Part shown: positions 11,819 through 19,990 of the stretch, in pieces
How the letters are laid out: each line of letters begins with the position of its first letter
Numbering within the stretch: position 1 is the first letter of the stretch
Source: a virus
Reading direction: 5' to 3' (one strand)
Virus record (IMG/VR): IMGVR_UViG_3300012930_000031
Location: 1-21,288 of that record
DNA: 21,288 bases
The notes under the pieces: model-generated
The model's database searches: none
What the model saw: the letters and a program-made list of their open reading frames with translations, nothing else
Told to the model about the DNA's origin: nothing
Made by a program: the position numbers and the translations under genes

Positions 11819-12375
11819 TGCCCGCAGCGTTAGGAGTGGCGGCTGAATATATCGGCACGTACTTCACTGCGGCCGGTGCAGGCACCGCTGCCGCCGGAAC
11901 GGCCGCTGGGACGACGGCGGCTGCTGGGACCGCGGCAGGTGCTACGGCTGCAGGGGCCACCGCCGCTGGTGCAACAGCAGCCGGAACAGCGGCAGCAGGC
12001 GCAACAGCTGCGGGCACGACTGCTGCTGCCGTAGGCACAGCCGCCGAGCTCGCTGCAGTTGCCCCCGCACTTCCCGGCATTGCGGCGGGTGTGGGCGATG
12101 TCTCGGCCGCCACGCTCGCATCGTACGCGGCAAGTTCCGCGACCGGCGTCTCGGCACTGTCAACCCTCGCGCGCGGTGCCCCCGGCATCAACTTGCCCCC
12201 AGCGCCGCACACGCAGTTGGGCGCCGATCAATCGGTGGCGCAGGCCGACGCACAAGCCCTCCAGCGGGCGCAGGTACGCGGCGGTCTCGACTCCACCACC
12301 GGCACCGCAGGCGGTCTCCAGGGCGCTGTGCTGAACCCAACAACGTTATCGAGCAAATCTCTCTTGGGAGGCTGA
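11818..12375 (+). CDS. Ala/Gly/Thr-rich repeat protein (185 aa)
   Basis: Residues 18-75 are nearly all Ala, Gly and Thr with a recurring GATAA pentapeptide. The central part (about 78-120) remains hydrophobic, and the C-terminal third is ordinary, with 'LGADQSVAQADAQALQRAQV' and a TTLSSKSLLGG ending. The repeat could insert in membranes or form a flexible helix, as in some ejected virion proteins; this is inference. The start overlaps the previous stop as TGATG. Confidence 0.7.
   Translation: MPAALGVAAEYIGTYFTAAGAGTAAAGTAAGTTAAAGTAAGATAAGATAAGATAAGTAAAGATAAGTTAAAVGTAAELAAVAPALPGIAAGVGDVSAATLASYAASSATGVSALSTLARGAPGINLPPAPHTQLGADQSVAQADAQALQRAQVRGGLDSTTGTAGGLQGAVLNPTTLSSKSLLGG
11938..12026 (+). 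repeat. GATAA pentapeptide repeat with varied codons
   Basis: About six 15-base units encode GATAA or GTAAA/GTTAA. The same residues use different codons in nearly every copy, so the repeat is conserved as protein rather than as DNA. Confidence 0.7.
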
Positions 12376-12376
12376 T

Positions 12377-13912
12377 GTGGCGACCGACATCATTCAAAAA
12401 GTCCTCGCCCAACGCACCACGAGCGTCGGCGGCATCTACACCGACTTTGTTGCGGCGACCGAACTCTCGACGATCCCGAGCGTCGGCTCATCGCTGGTCG
12501 GCACCATCAAAAGTGCCTTGGCCGCCTCGCTTTTCAACAATGGCGTCACGGCGCAGCCCTTGACGGCCCCGCCCGCGTGGGTCTTATCAACCGTGTACCA
12601 GCAAGGCCAGGCGGTCACCAATGGCGGCAACGTCTATGTGGCCATCAACAACGGCGGCACCTCAGCGGCCTCCGGCGGCCCCTCCGGCATTGGTAGTGCG
12701 GTCATCGTCGATAACACGGTCAACTGGTACTACTGGGGCCCGACCTGGACCTCCTCGCCGCTGGCACCGACGTGTTCGAATCAAACCTTTGCCAATCGCT
12801 ACACCGGGTTATTTTGGGCCAACACCGGCAACACCTACGGCATCGGTTCGACGCGCATCAGCGACTCGAGCAATTTTCTCTACTACGGCTGCAGTTACGC
12901 GGATGGCACCGGCACCAACAATTCAACGCTCTTCGATCAGAAGGGCCTCATCATGGGGGTGTCCTTCATCACCGATGCGCCGGCCTTTCAGATTGTGCTT
13001 GCGCAGGCGATCGCCCCCTCGCTCACGATTTTCGTCAACGGCGTGCCGGTGACCCTAGGGATGACGATCTACAGCAACAACCAGCAGTTCTTCCAAATGG
13101 TGTTCTCCGACCGGCGCCCGCGGCAGATCACCATGGAGACACAGACCAACCTCATCGGCAGTTTCTACGGCGTCGTCATCAATGACACCATCTCGAAGGT
13201 CTCCGCGCCCGCCCCGCCCATTTCCTTCACCATGAGCATGGTGGGGACCTCGTACCTTGATGGCTCCGGTCAGCACCCCGTCACGCCCTCGTTGAGCTTG
13301 GGTGCACAGATCGCGCGTTACTTGGGGTGCCCCAATTTTTGGATCGATCGCATTGGATCGGGCTCCGGCTACGTCGCAGGCGGGGGAGCCTCGGAGCCTT
13401 TCGGGCACGCTCTGCGGGTGGCAGCGCTCGCCGCCGCCACTCCTCCGAACGTGGTGCTCATTTCAGGCGGCGGCGTCAACGATATCGGCGCGGCCGCGAT
13501 CACGGGTGCGTCCGGCGGCGCTGCCGGTGCTGCGGCGCTCGCCATCGAGCAGGCGGCGGCCCTCGCGTACTACCAGACGGTGCGGGGATTGTTCCCGAGC
13601 GCCATCATGATCGTCATCGGCTCTGAGGCCGGCAACACCGGGCCGTCCGCGGCGATTCTTAACATGGAACAGGCCGTCGCCAACGCGGTGGCGCAGTTCA
13701 ACGATCCCTATTGCCTCTACATCCCGCAGGCGGGCATCTCGGCCAATAAATCCTTCATCTCCGGCACCGGCACCACCGCGGCCACCAACGGCAGCGGCAA
13801 CTCCGATGTCCTCATCGGGGCCGACGGCATTCACCCGGTGCAACTGGGCGTCAATGAGTTGGCTTACCTCAGCGCTAATGCCATGCGCAAAGTCCTCTCG
13901 GCGCTCAATTGA
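12377..13912 (+). CDS. SGNH/GDSL hydrolase with N-terminal binding region, probable virion esterase (511 aa)
   Basis: GTG 12377 has GGGAGG 5 bases upstream. The C-terminal half shows the SGNH blocks: VGTSYLDG with nucleophile S292, SGGGVND with N368, and GADGIHP with D483 and H486. The N-terminal part (about 64-125) has AWVLSTVYQQGQAV and GGNVYVAINNGG, resembling small carbohydrate-binding modules; the stretch between is beta-rich. Phage SGNH domains usually deacetylate or de-esterify capsular or O-antigen sugars. It sits between terminase and portal rather than with tail fibre genes, which is unusual. Its stop overlaps the portal start. Confidence 0.8.
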   Translation: MATDIIQKVLAQRTTSVGGIYTDFVAATELSTIPSVGSSLVGTIKSALAASLFNNGVTAQPLTAPPAWVLSTVYQQGQAVTNGGNVYVAINNGGTSAASGGPSGIGSAVIVDNTVNWYYWGPTWTSSPLAPTCSNQTFANRYTGLFWANTGNTYGIGSTRISDSSNFLYYGCSYADGTGTNNSTLFDQKGLIMGVSFITDAPAFQIVLAQAIAPSLTIFVNGVPVTLGMTIYSNNQQFFQMVFSDRRPRQITMETQTNLIGSFYGVVINDTISKVSAPAPPISFTMSMVGTSYLDGSGQHPVTPSLSLGAQIARYLGCPNFWIDRIGSGSGYVAGGGASEPFGHALRVAALAAATPPNVVLISGGGVNDIGAAAITGASGGAAGAAALAIEQAAALAYYQTVRGLFPSAIMIVIGSEAGNTGPSAAILNMEQAVANAVAQFNDPYCLYIPQAGISANKSFISGTGTTAATNGSGNSDVLIGADGIHPVQLGVNELAYLSANAMRKVLSALN

Positions 13913-15861
13913 GCTTCGTCGACCTAAACGCACCCTCGGCTGGCGAGCTCCTCGGCGCATCCCCCGATGTGCGCGACGGATCTAAGGGCGCACGCAATAA
14001 GCGACGCGGCAACGGCAAGGGACGCGCAGGCAAGGGCGGCCTCGACAATGTGCCGATTGAGCAGGCGGCAAAAACAAAATACGAGATGCGCCGCAACTAC
14101 ATGAACCTGGACCGCGAGACCTGGCGCTCGCACTGGCTCGACATCAAGAACAACTTCATCCCGTACCGCTCACGGTGGTTGGACGATGGCGGCGTGCCCA
14201 ATCGCGGCAACAAGAAGATGCAGTACATCGTCGATAACTGCCCACTCTTGGCGCTGCGCACGATGTCGGCCGGGTTGATGTCGGGCATGACGAGTCCTTC
14301 GCGCCCGTGGTTTCGCCTGCGCCCCGAGGATGACGACATTTACGATCAGCCGGGCGTTGCCGAGTGGTGCGAGAAGGCGACCGATGGCGTGCACCGCATC
14401 TTGCAGAAGTCGAACTTCTACCGCCAGATGCCGAGTGCGTATTCGGAGATCGGCGCCTTCGGTACCGCGGCGTTGGGCGTGTACGAAGTGCCGTATGACC
14501 CTAAAAAGAAGCATCAGAAACTCATCAACGTCATCGCCTACACCATTGGAGAGTACTGGTGCTCGCAGAACGATGAGGGCAAGGTCGACACCTTCATTCG
14601 CAAATTCAAGTGGACGGTGCGCCAGGTCATCCAAAAGTTCGTGGAAGACCCCAACGATCCCGATGACCCCACGTGGGGCAACATCTCGCCCTCGACGATT
14701 GCGCAGTGGCGCGCGCGCACCTGGGAGACGTGGATTGATGTCATCCACGTGATTGAGCCCAATGAGGAGTACGAGCAGGGCGCGCTGGGACTTAAGGGCA
14801 TGCAGACGCGCAGTGTCTATTACGAATTAGGCGGCGATCCCGACACGCTCCTGGGCGTGCTGGGCTATCCCGATGATCCGGTGAAGGTCGCGCGCTGGGA
14901 AACCAACTCGGATAACGTCTACGGCCATTCGCCCGCGATGTACTGCTTGGGCGATGCCAAGCAATTGATGGTGCAGCAGAAGCGCAAGATGCAGGCGATC
15001 GACAAGCAAGTCGAGCCGCCGCTGATCGGCGATGCCGCGATGAAGCGCACCACGGTGTCGCAACTGCCGGGCGACATCACGTGGCTGGAGTCGACCTCCG
15101 CGACCACCTTTGGCTTAAAGCCGCTCTACGAAGTGAAGCCGGAACTCGCCGAGATGCTGCAGGACCTGCAGGACACGCGCCAGCGCATCAAAGCGGGCAT
15201 GTACGAAGATGTCTTCCAGATGATGCGCTCGTTGGGCGACACGCTGAAGGCCGGCATTACCGCGACCGAGATCGATGCGCGCAAGCAGGAGCAGCTCCTT
15301 GAACTCGGGCCGCTGCTCGATCGCTTGAATGGCGAATGGTTCGAGCCCTTGATCGATCAAGTGTTCTCGCTCGCCGTCAAACGCTCAAGTCTCGCGTGGC
15401 AGCACATCGCGCGAAACGAAGCGGTGCCGAAGGGCATGGAGATGTATCTGCCGCCCCCACCGCCCGCACTGCAGGGCGTCAAGCTCGACATCCAGTACAT
15501 CTCGATTCTGGCGCAAGCGGTGCGCGTGGCCGAGATCCAGGGCATCAACCAGGTCACGACGTATATTCTGCAGCTCGCGGAAGCGAAGCCCGAGATTCTC
15601 GATAAGTTCGACTTCGACAAAGCGGTCGCCATCATGTCGGACCGCTTAGGGGTGCCACCTGAGTGCATTGTCGCGGACGATGTGGTCAAGCAGATTCGCG
15701 ATCAGCGCCAGAAGCAGCAGGCCGCAGCGCAGCAGCAAGAGCAACAGCAAAACGCTATTACGGCGGCAAGCCAAGCGGCGAAGAATCTAGGGCAGACACC
15801 GGTCGGCGGTAGCAACGCGCTCGATCAGTTGCTCAATGGCCAGCAGAAGCAGGCGGCGTGA
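13909..15861 (+). CDS. Portal (head-to-tail connector) protein (650 aa)
   Basis: The core has hallmarks of the podovirus 'head to tail connecting' portal family: NYMNLDRETWRSHW, NKKMQYIVDNCPLLALRTMS, AGLMSGMTSPSRPWFRLR, and later QKRKMQAIDKQVEPPL. The C-terminus is Gln-rich (about 600-625), as is common. The TTG start overlaps the esterase stop (TTGA) and gives about 60 extra residues, including a Gly/Lys/Arg-rich stretch, before the conserved region. Starts at 14086 or 14101 would remove it; none has a good ribosome binding site. Confidence 0.88.
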   Translation: MSFVDLNAPSAGELLGASPDVRDGSKGARNKRRGNGKGRAGKGGLDNVPIEQAAKTKYEMRRNYMNLDRETWRSHWLDIKNNFIPYRSRWLDDGGVPNRGNKKMQYIVDNCPLLALRTMSAGLMSGMTSPSRPWFRLRPEDDDIYDQPGVAEWCEKATDGVHRILQKSNFYRQMPSAYSEIGAFGTAALGVYEVPYDPKKKHQKLINVIAYTIGEYWCSQNDEGKVDTFIRKFKWTVRQVIQKFVEDPNDPDDPTWGNISPSTIAQWRARTWETWIDVIHVIEPNEEYEQGALGLKGMQTRSVYYELGGDPDTLLGVLGYPDDPVKVARWETNSDNVYGHSPAMYCLGDAKQLMVQQKRKMQAIDKQVEPPLIGDAAMKRTTVSQLPGDITWLESTSATTFGLKPLYEVKPELAEMLQDLQDTRQRIKAGMYEDVFQMMRSLGDTLKAGITATEIDARKQEQLLELGPLLDRLNGEWFEPLIDQVFSLAVKRSSLAWQHIARNEAVPKGMEMYLPPPPPALQGVKLDIQYISILAQAVRVAEIQGINQVTTYILQLAEAKPEILDKFDFDKAVAIMSDRLGVPPECIVADDVVKQIRDQRQKQQAAAQQQEQQQNAITAASQAAKNLGQTPVGGSNALDQLLNGQQKQAA

Positions 15862-15972
15862 AGCGTCCCGATATAGCCGAGTCGCGCAGCACTCCCAGAG
15901 ATGGGCTCCAACCCTTGCGGGGAAGACAAGCACGTAACGGGCACGGCCTCCGCCTTTTACATCACCCAAATG

Positions 15973-15988
15973 CCCGGGTCTCTCCGGG
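15973..15988 (+). other. Hairpin in the portal-to-Bbp19 gap
   Basis: CCCGG/CCGGG with a 6-base loop, followed by ATTATTTC. The 157-base gap between portal and Bbp19-like genes holds no gene I can support. The hairpin could be a weak terminator or mRNA stability element. Confidence 0.3.
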
Positions 15989-16018
15989 ATTATTTCGTCG
16001 GGACGGCGCGATTTTAAC

Positions 16019-16384
16019 ATGACGGACCCTCTCGAGGAACGCGACGAGGTCGAACGTGAAGTCGCCGACAAGCGCGTGGTCGAGGCCATGGACGAGGCGG
16101 CGCAGACCGATCAACTGCGCGCGCTCTTGGAGGATGAAAACGTGCGCGACTTGGTGTGGCGCGTGATGGGCTGGTGCGGAATCTTCACCGACCCGATGAA
16201 CTCGAATTTCGGGAACGTGGCCTACGGGTTGGGCAAGGCCGCCATCGGCAAGAAGCTACTGGTGGAAATCAACCTCGCGAACCCACAAGCGTGGCTCGAG
16301 ATGCAATTGAAGTCCGCGAAGATTGCTGCGGAGGAGGCGAAGGCCGCGGCACTGAAACGCCTGCGCAAGGGGCGTTCGACTTGA
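16019..16384 (+). CDS. Bbp19-like phage protein (121 aa)
   Basis: The middle part, VRDLVWRVMGWCGIFTDPMN, then NSNFGNVAYGLGKAAIGKKL and LVEINLANPQAWLEMQ, fits the Bbp19 family first described in Bordetella phage BPP-1 and found near portal and scaffold genes. The first 40 residues are acidic and helical. It is probably a small structural or assembly protein. The last 116 bases overlap the minus-strand HTH gene. Confidence 0.7.
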   Translation: MTDPLEERDEVEREVADKRVVEAMDEAAQTDQLRALLEDENVRDLVWRVMGWCGIFTDPMNSNFGNVAYGLGKAAIGKKLLVEINLANPQAWLEMQLKSAKIAAEEAKAAALKRLRKGRST

Positions 16385-16544
16385 GCCAGTCTTTGAGGAC
16401 TTCCCTCACGTAGTAAAACCGTTTGCCCTTGCGCGTATTGGGCGGACCCTCGCCCTTATCCCTCCATCGACGCAGCGTGTAGCGGTTCACGCCGAGAAAC
16501 TGTGATGCGCGCCCGATGCCCATTATCTCCGGTGTACGTGCCAT
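16269..16544 (-). CDS. Helix-turn-helix regulator on the opposite strand (91 aa)
   Basis: From ATG 16544, MGIGRASQFLGVNRYTLRRW, then KGKRFYYVREVLKDWLKSN is a clear MerR/excisionase-type (HTH_17, AlpA-like) winged helix. GGAG lies 5 bases before the ATG. The HTH domain exactly fills the gap after the Bbp19-like stop; only the 35-residue Pro/Ser-rich tail is antisense to that gene. An excisionase, an AlpA-like activator or a moron regulator are all possible. It is the only minus-strand gene in the late region. Confidence 0.65.
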   Translation of the reverse strand: MARTPEIMGIGRASQFLGVNRYTLRRWRDKGEGPPNTRKGKRFYYVREVLKDWLKSNAPCAGVSVPRPSPPPQQSSRTSIASRATLVGSRG

Positions 16545-16551
16545 AACGACT

Positions 16552-16578
16552 CCAATTGTGCCCGATGGTGCCAATTGG
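16552..16578. promoter_or_regulatory. Paired CCAATTG repeats just upstream of the minus-strand HTH gene
   Basis: CCAATTG at 16552 and CCAATTGG at 16571 are 19 bp apart and enclose TGCC/GGTG, giving a partly symmetrical 27-bp element over the ribosome binding site. It may be an autoregulatory operator of the HTH protein (inference). Confidence 0.35.
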
Positions 16579-16665
16579 ATGGTCATTGTAAAGGAAACGA
16601 GAAAACCCGTCGTACTCTCCGTCGCGAAAGGCGAGCCGCATCACACCGATGTGGCGAGAGGCACG

Positions 16666-17376
16666 ATGCCAGACCCCGTTGTAACTCCGAGCGACAATCC
16701 AAATCAGCCCGCAGTGGTAACACCGGCACCGGCTGCAACACCTGTTGCACCCGCACCGGCGGTTCCGACCGTCACGCCAGCAATCGAAACTCCTCCCGCG
16801 GCACCGGCCGCACCAGTCGAGCCAGCGACACCCGCTGCTGCGACGACGCCCGAGACGCCGAAGCCCACGGAGCCCGCAGCCGCGGAGCCCGAGACTCCGG
16901 CGGCTGCCACCATTCCTGAGACCTACGACATCGCGCTCCCGAAGGCGATGCTGGATGCCGGCCTCAAGGTAAATCCGGATCTGCTGCCCGCGTTGACCCC
17001 GGCCTTGAAGAAGGCAGGCCTCACGCAGACGCAGTTGCAGACGGTGGCCGAATCGTTCTTGGAGTTCCAAGGAAAGCTCCCCGCGCGAATGCTGGAGCGG
17101 GACTTGGAAGTAACGATGAAGGATCCGGACATTGGGGGCCTCAACTATGGACGCACGCAGGGGCATGTGAATGCCGCCCTGACCGCGTTCACGACACCTG
17201 AGTTTCGATCTCTGCTGAATCAGACGGGATTGGCGAACAATTTGGAGTTTGTCCGTGTGTTCGAGCGTATCGGCAAGGCCATGTCGGGCGACAGCGCCGC
17301 GCGTGGCTCACCCGACGGCGCGCCGCAATTGAGTCGAGCCGAACGTATGTACGGCAAGACCGCACCCAACACTTAA
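16666..17376 (+). CDS. Scaffolding-like protein upstream of the capsid gene (236 aa)
   Basis: The start MPDPVVTPSD at 16666 has GAGAGG upstream; the longer open frame would run through the HTH promoter region. Residues 1-90 are Pro/Ala/Thr-rich and disordered. Residues 90-200 are helical, with 'PKAMLDAGLKVNPDLLPAL' and 'QTVAESFLEFQGKLPARM'. A Pro/Ala linker, helical body and position directly before the major capsid gene fit a podovirus scaffold or capsid assembly protein. No direct motif proves this. Confidence 0.7.
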   Translation: MPDPVVTPSDNPNQPAVVTPAPAATPVAPAPAVPTVTPAIETPPAAPAAPVEPATPAAATTPETPKPTEPAAAEPETPAAATIPETYDIALPKAMLDAGLKVNPDLLPALTPALKKAGLTQTQLQTVAESFLEFQGKLPARMLERDLEVTMKDPDIGGLNYGRTQGHVNAALTAFTTPEFRSLLNQTGLANNLEFVRVFERIGKAMSGDSAARGSPDGAPQLSRAERMYGKTAPNT

Positions 17377-17388
17377 GCGGAGAACTTC

Positions 17389-18405
17389 ATGGCGACCATT
17401 GGCGGTACAGTTTTCACCCTCTCGGACTTTGCGCAGCGCATGGACCCGGATGGCAGCATCCCGGACATCGCGGAGCTGTTGAACGAGAAAAACGAGATCC
17501 TCTCCGACATGCTGTGGGTCGAGGGGAACTTGCCCACCGGCATGCGCACGACCCAGCGCGCCGGCCTTCCCAACGTGGCCTTCCGGCAGCTGAATACTGG
17601 CGTCACGCCGTCCAAGTCCACCGTGGGCCAAGTCGATGACGCCTGCGCCATTTTGGAAGGCTGGTCAGTCATCGATGAGAAACTCGCCCAGCTGAACGGC
17701 AATGTCGCCGCGCTTCGGCTGTCGGAAGCCAAGCCGTTCTTGGAGGCGATGAACCAGCAGTTCACGCAGACGCTTTTCTACGGCAACACCGCGGTCAACG
17801 TCGAACGGTTCTTAGGATTGTCCCCGCGCTACGGCGTCATCTCGGGCGCCACCAACGCGCAGAACATCATCTCAGGCGGCGGCTCCGGCGGCTCGGTCCA
17901 GGCCTCGGTGTGGCTCGCGGGCTGGGGTGAGGACACGGTGTGCGGGATTTTCCCCAAGGGCACGAAGGCGGGCCTCACGCACGAGGACTACGGGTTGCAG
18001 ACGGTGCAGACGGCCGCTGCGGGCTCTGCGGTCGGCATGACCTCAGGGTTCATGCGCGCCTACCAGGATCGCTTTGTGTGGGAGCCGGGCCTGGCCTTGC
18101 GTGACTGGCGCTACACGGTGCGCATCCCGAACTTGTCGGTCACGGCGCTCACCACCAACACGTCGCCGCCCGACATCATCTCGCTGATGAGCCGGTCACT
18201 CGATCGCATCCCGTCGCTGAAAGGCTGTACGCCGGTGTTCTACATGAACCGCACCGTCTACAGCTTCTTGCGCCTGCAGGGGCTCACGAAATCCGCCAAT
18301 GCGGTCACCGTGCAGCCCGCCTTGAACCAGTTCGAACTCGGGTTCGAGGGCGTGCCGATCCGTCGTTGCGATCAGCTGTTGAACACCGAGGCGCAGGTCT
18401 CGTAG
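17389..18405 (+). CDS. Major capsid protein (338 aa)
   Basis: The protein begins MATIGGTVFTLSDFAQRMDP, with GGAG before the ATG, followed by NEILSDMLWVEGNLPTGMR and FLGLSPRYGVISG. This pattern matches the HK97-fold major capsid group of BPP-1-like and related podoviruses. It forms the head shell. Its neighbours (scaffold before, Bbp16-like after) are as expected. The gene ends in TAG, so TAG serves as a stop here. Confidence 0.88.
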   Translation: MATIGGTVFTLSDFAQRMDPDGSIPDIAELLNEKNEILSDMLWVEGNLPTGMRTTQRAGLPNVAFRQLNTGVTPSKSTVGQVDDACAILEGWSVIDEKLAQLNGNVAALRLSEAKPFLEAMNQQFTQTLFYGNTAVNVERFLGLSPRYGVISGATNAQNIISGGGSGGSVQASVWLAGWGEDTVCGIFPKGTKAGLTHEDYGLQTVQTAAAGSAVGMTSGFMRAYQDRFVWEPGLALRDWRYTVRIPNLSVTALTTNTSPPDIISLMSRSLDRIPSLKGCTPVFYMNRTVYSFLRLQGLTKSANAVTVQPALNQFELGFEGVPIRRCDQLLNTEAQVS

Positions 18406-18429
18406 TCCGCACGCCAGGACGAAAGCGAA

Positions 18430-18447
18430 GCCCGGAGCAGTCCGGGC
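18430..18447 (+). other. Perfect hairpin between capsid and Bbp16-like genes
   Basis: GCCCGGA-GCAG-TCCGGGC forms a 7-bp stem with a 4-base loop. No U-tract follows, so it is more likely an mRNA-stabilising or attenuating structure for the highly expressed capsid transcript. Confidence 0.45.
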
Positions 18448-18484
18448 GGCTCGCAGGCAAATGTACGTTCACTAGGAGAATACC

Positions 18485-19000
18485 GTGATCATCGACAACG
18501 AAAATCAATTCAGCACCGGCGGCACTGCGGGCCAGTCCGTCGCCGCATTCGCCGCCGGCACGACCGCCTTGGGCAATGTCATCGACTCGGGGCCCCTGGG
18601 TGGTCAGAACACGCCCAACACCAACGCGGGGCGCGACTTCGGCATGGGGTATCCGTCCTGGATTTACCTGCTCTTCATCACGGGACTCGCGCAGGCTGCG
18701 AACACCGCCGACATTCAGTTGGTGAGTTCGGCCGCAGCGGCCTTGACCTCGCCCAACGTGATGCTGGACTTGACCGGCGGCCCGATCACCGTCACGGCGA
18801 ATGCGAAAGTCGCGACGGGCGCTGCGCTGCGCTTCGAGTTGCCGCGTGCGGGCATCGGCGGGACCACGGGCTGGCTGCGCTTCATCGGCGTCAATTTCGT
18901 GCTGGTCACCACCGCCTTCACGGCGGGCAACGTCAACTGCTTCCTGACGAGAGACATTCAGGACAATTTAATTTACGCCGCCGGCTTCCTGGTGGCGTGA
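18485..19000 (+). CDS. Bbp16-like capsid accessory (cement) protein (171 aa)
   Basis: GTG 18485 follows AGGAG. It opens MIIDNENQFS and continues with 'VIDSGPLGGQNTPNTNAG', a GLAQAANTADIQLVSS strand, and ends NCFLTRDIQDNLIYAAGF. This is the Bbp16 pattern from Bordetella phage BPP-1, where the protein decorates or stabilises the capsid. The predominantly beta composition fits a jelly-roll cement protein. Confidence 0.8.
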   Translation: MIIDNENQFSTGGTAGQSVAAFAAGTTALGNVIDSGPLGGQNTPNTNAGRDFGMGYPSWIYLLFITGLAQAANTADIQLVSSAAAALTSPNVMLDLTGGPITVTANAKVATGAALRFELPRAGIGGTTGWLRFIGVNFVLVTTAFTAGNVNCFLTRDIQDNLIYAAGFLVA

Positions 19001-19182
19001 TGCGCGTCCTCACCAAAAGCGCCTGCTACATCGAGGGGGTGTGGCACGGCGCCAATACCGAAATCGACATCCCCGAGGAGCATTTCCACGAGTCGGTGCA
19101 CACGCCGTTGGAGGACGCGAAGCCGGCGGCGGAGCCGGAGCCCGAGCCCGAGCCCGAGGATGACGAGGAGGATGAGAAATGA
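19000..19182 (+). CDS. Small acidic-tailed protein (60 aa)
   Basis: ATG 19000 overlaps the upstream stop as TGATG (GTG 18997 is an alternative). The first 40 residues form a small beta domain (CYIEGVWHGANTEIDIPEEH). The tail is almost all Glu, Asp and Pro (EPEPEPEPEDDEEDE). Acidic tails of this type are seen on small head proteins. Function unknown. Confidence 0.65.
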   Translation: MRVLTKSACYIEGVWHGANTEIDIPEEHFHESVHTPLEDAKPAAEPEPEPEPEDDEEDEK

Positions 19183-19610
19183 AAGTGCTCGCAACGCAGA
19201 CCGGGTACTACGACAACATCATTCGCGATCCGGGCGAGGTGTTCGAACTCCTCAAGAACGAGGATGGCTCAGACCCGTTGCGCGAAGATTGGGTGCCAAA
19301 GCTCGACGCGCAGGGCAAGGACACGGGCGAGGGCGAGTACGTGCTCTTCAAGGACAAGAAGGGCGAGCACGTGCACCGCGACTACGCGCCCGATCACGGC
19401 GAAGTGGTGCTACGGAGCGGTCCCAAACGCGGCGAGACGCACCGCTTCGGCTGGATGCAAGTAGTCCCCGACACGGTCGAGTGCGGCATCTATCCCGCCG
19501 GCACGCAGTTCGACCGCGTGTTGCAGATGCCCGCGCCGCGCAAGGCACCGACGGTTGAGCGCATTCAGGCGCCCATCAAAGGGTCCACGAATCGTCCGAA
19601 GTTCGGGTGA
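19179..19610 (+). CDS. Hypothetical virion-region protein (143 aa)
   Basis: ATGA overlap with the upstream gene. MKVLATQTGYYDNIIRDPGE with VFELL resembles short phage proteins that follow capsid genes and share a 'G-x-x-F' beta start. The rest is charged, with Trp and His residues in HRFGWMQVVPD. No specific role recognised. Confidence 0.6.
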   Translation: MKVLATQTGYYDNIIRDPGEVFELLKNEDGSDPLREDWVPKLDAQGKDTGEGEYVLFKDKKGEHVHRDYAPDHGEVVLRSGPKRGETHRFGWMQVVPDTVECGIYPAGTQFDRVLQMPAPRKAPTVERIQAPIKGSTNRPKFG

Positions 19611-19613
19611 TCT

Positions 19614-19973
19614 GTGCCTACGACGGCGCACACCACCAACGCGCTCACCTTCCCGATGGACGGGAGCACCGTCATTTGGCCCGCCGTCCCCAATGGCAAC
19701 CAGGGCGATGGGGTGGCTGAAGATTGGGTGACGGCGTTCTTTCAGGTCACGGGAACCATCGGCGCGGCGGGCTCGATTCAGATGGAGGGCTCGAACGATG
19801 GCACCAATTGGGTGAAGCTCTCGCCGGCCGCGCTCACCGCCGTGGGCCTGTTTGCCGCCTTGGGGGCCAATGAGCATCCGAAGTTCATCCGCCCCAATGT
19901 CACGGCAGGCGATGGCACCACGGCGCTCACCGTCACCGGTTTCTTGAAGAAACTGCGCTCGGGTGCGGTATGA
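19614..19973 (+). CDS. Hypothetical beta-rich structural protein (119 aa)
   Basis: GTG 19614 is 3 bases after the previous stop. The sequence alternates beta strands and Gly/Asn turns (GSIQMEGSNDGTNWVKLSPA), with the 'EGSNDGTNW' turn typical of phage discoidin-like or decoration domains. Function unknown; head or head-tail junction is likely by position. Confidence 0.6.
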   Translation: MPTTAHTTNALTFPMDGSTVIWPAVPNGNQGDGVAEDWVTAFFQVTGTIGAAGSIQMEGSNDGTNWVKLSPAALTAVGLFAALGANEHPKFIRPNVTAGDGTTALTVTGFLKKLRSGAV

Positions 19974-19990
19974 CCAGCAGGGCGTAGCCC

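Noticed and set aside
11550-12212. 220-aa Ala/Val/Pro-rich minus-strand frame
   Set aside because: It is the complement of the Ala/Gly/Thr repeat gene; the plus frame has overlap-coupled starts and fits the operon.
16456-17166. 236-aa minus-strand frame opposite the scaffold gene
   Set aside because: Composition is a mirror of the Pro/Ala-rich scaffold coding strand (Arg/Gly/Cys-rich), with no start signal.
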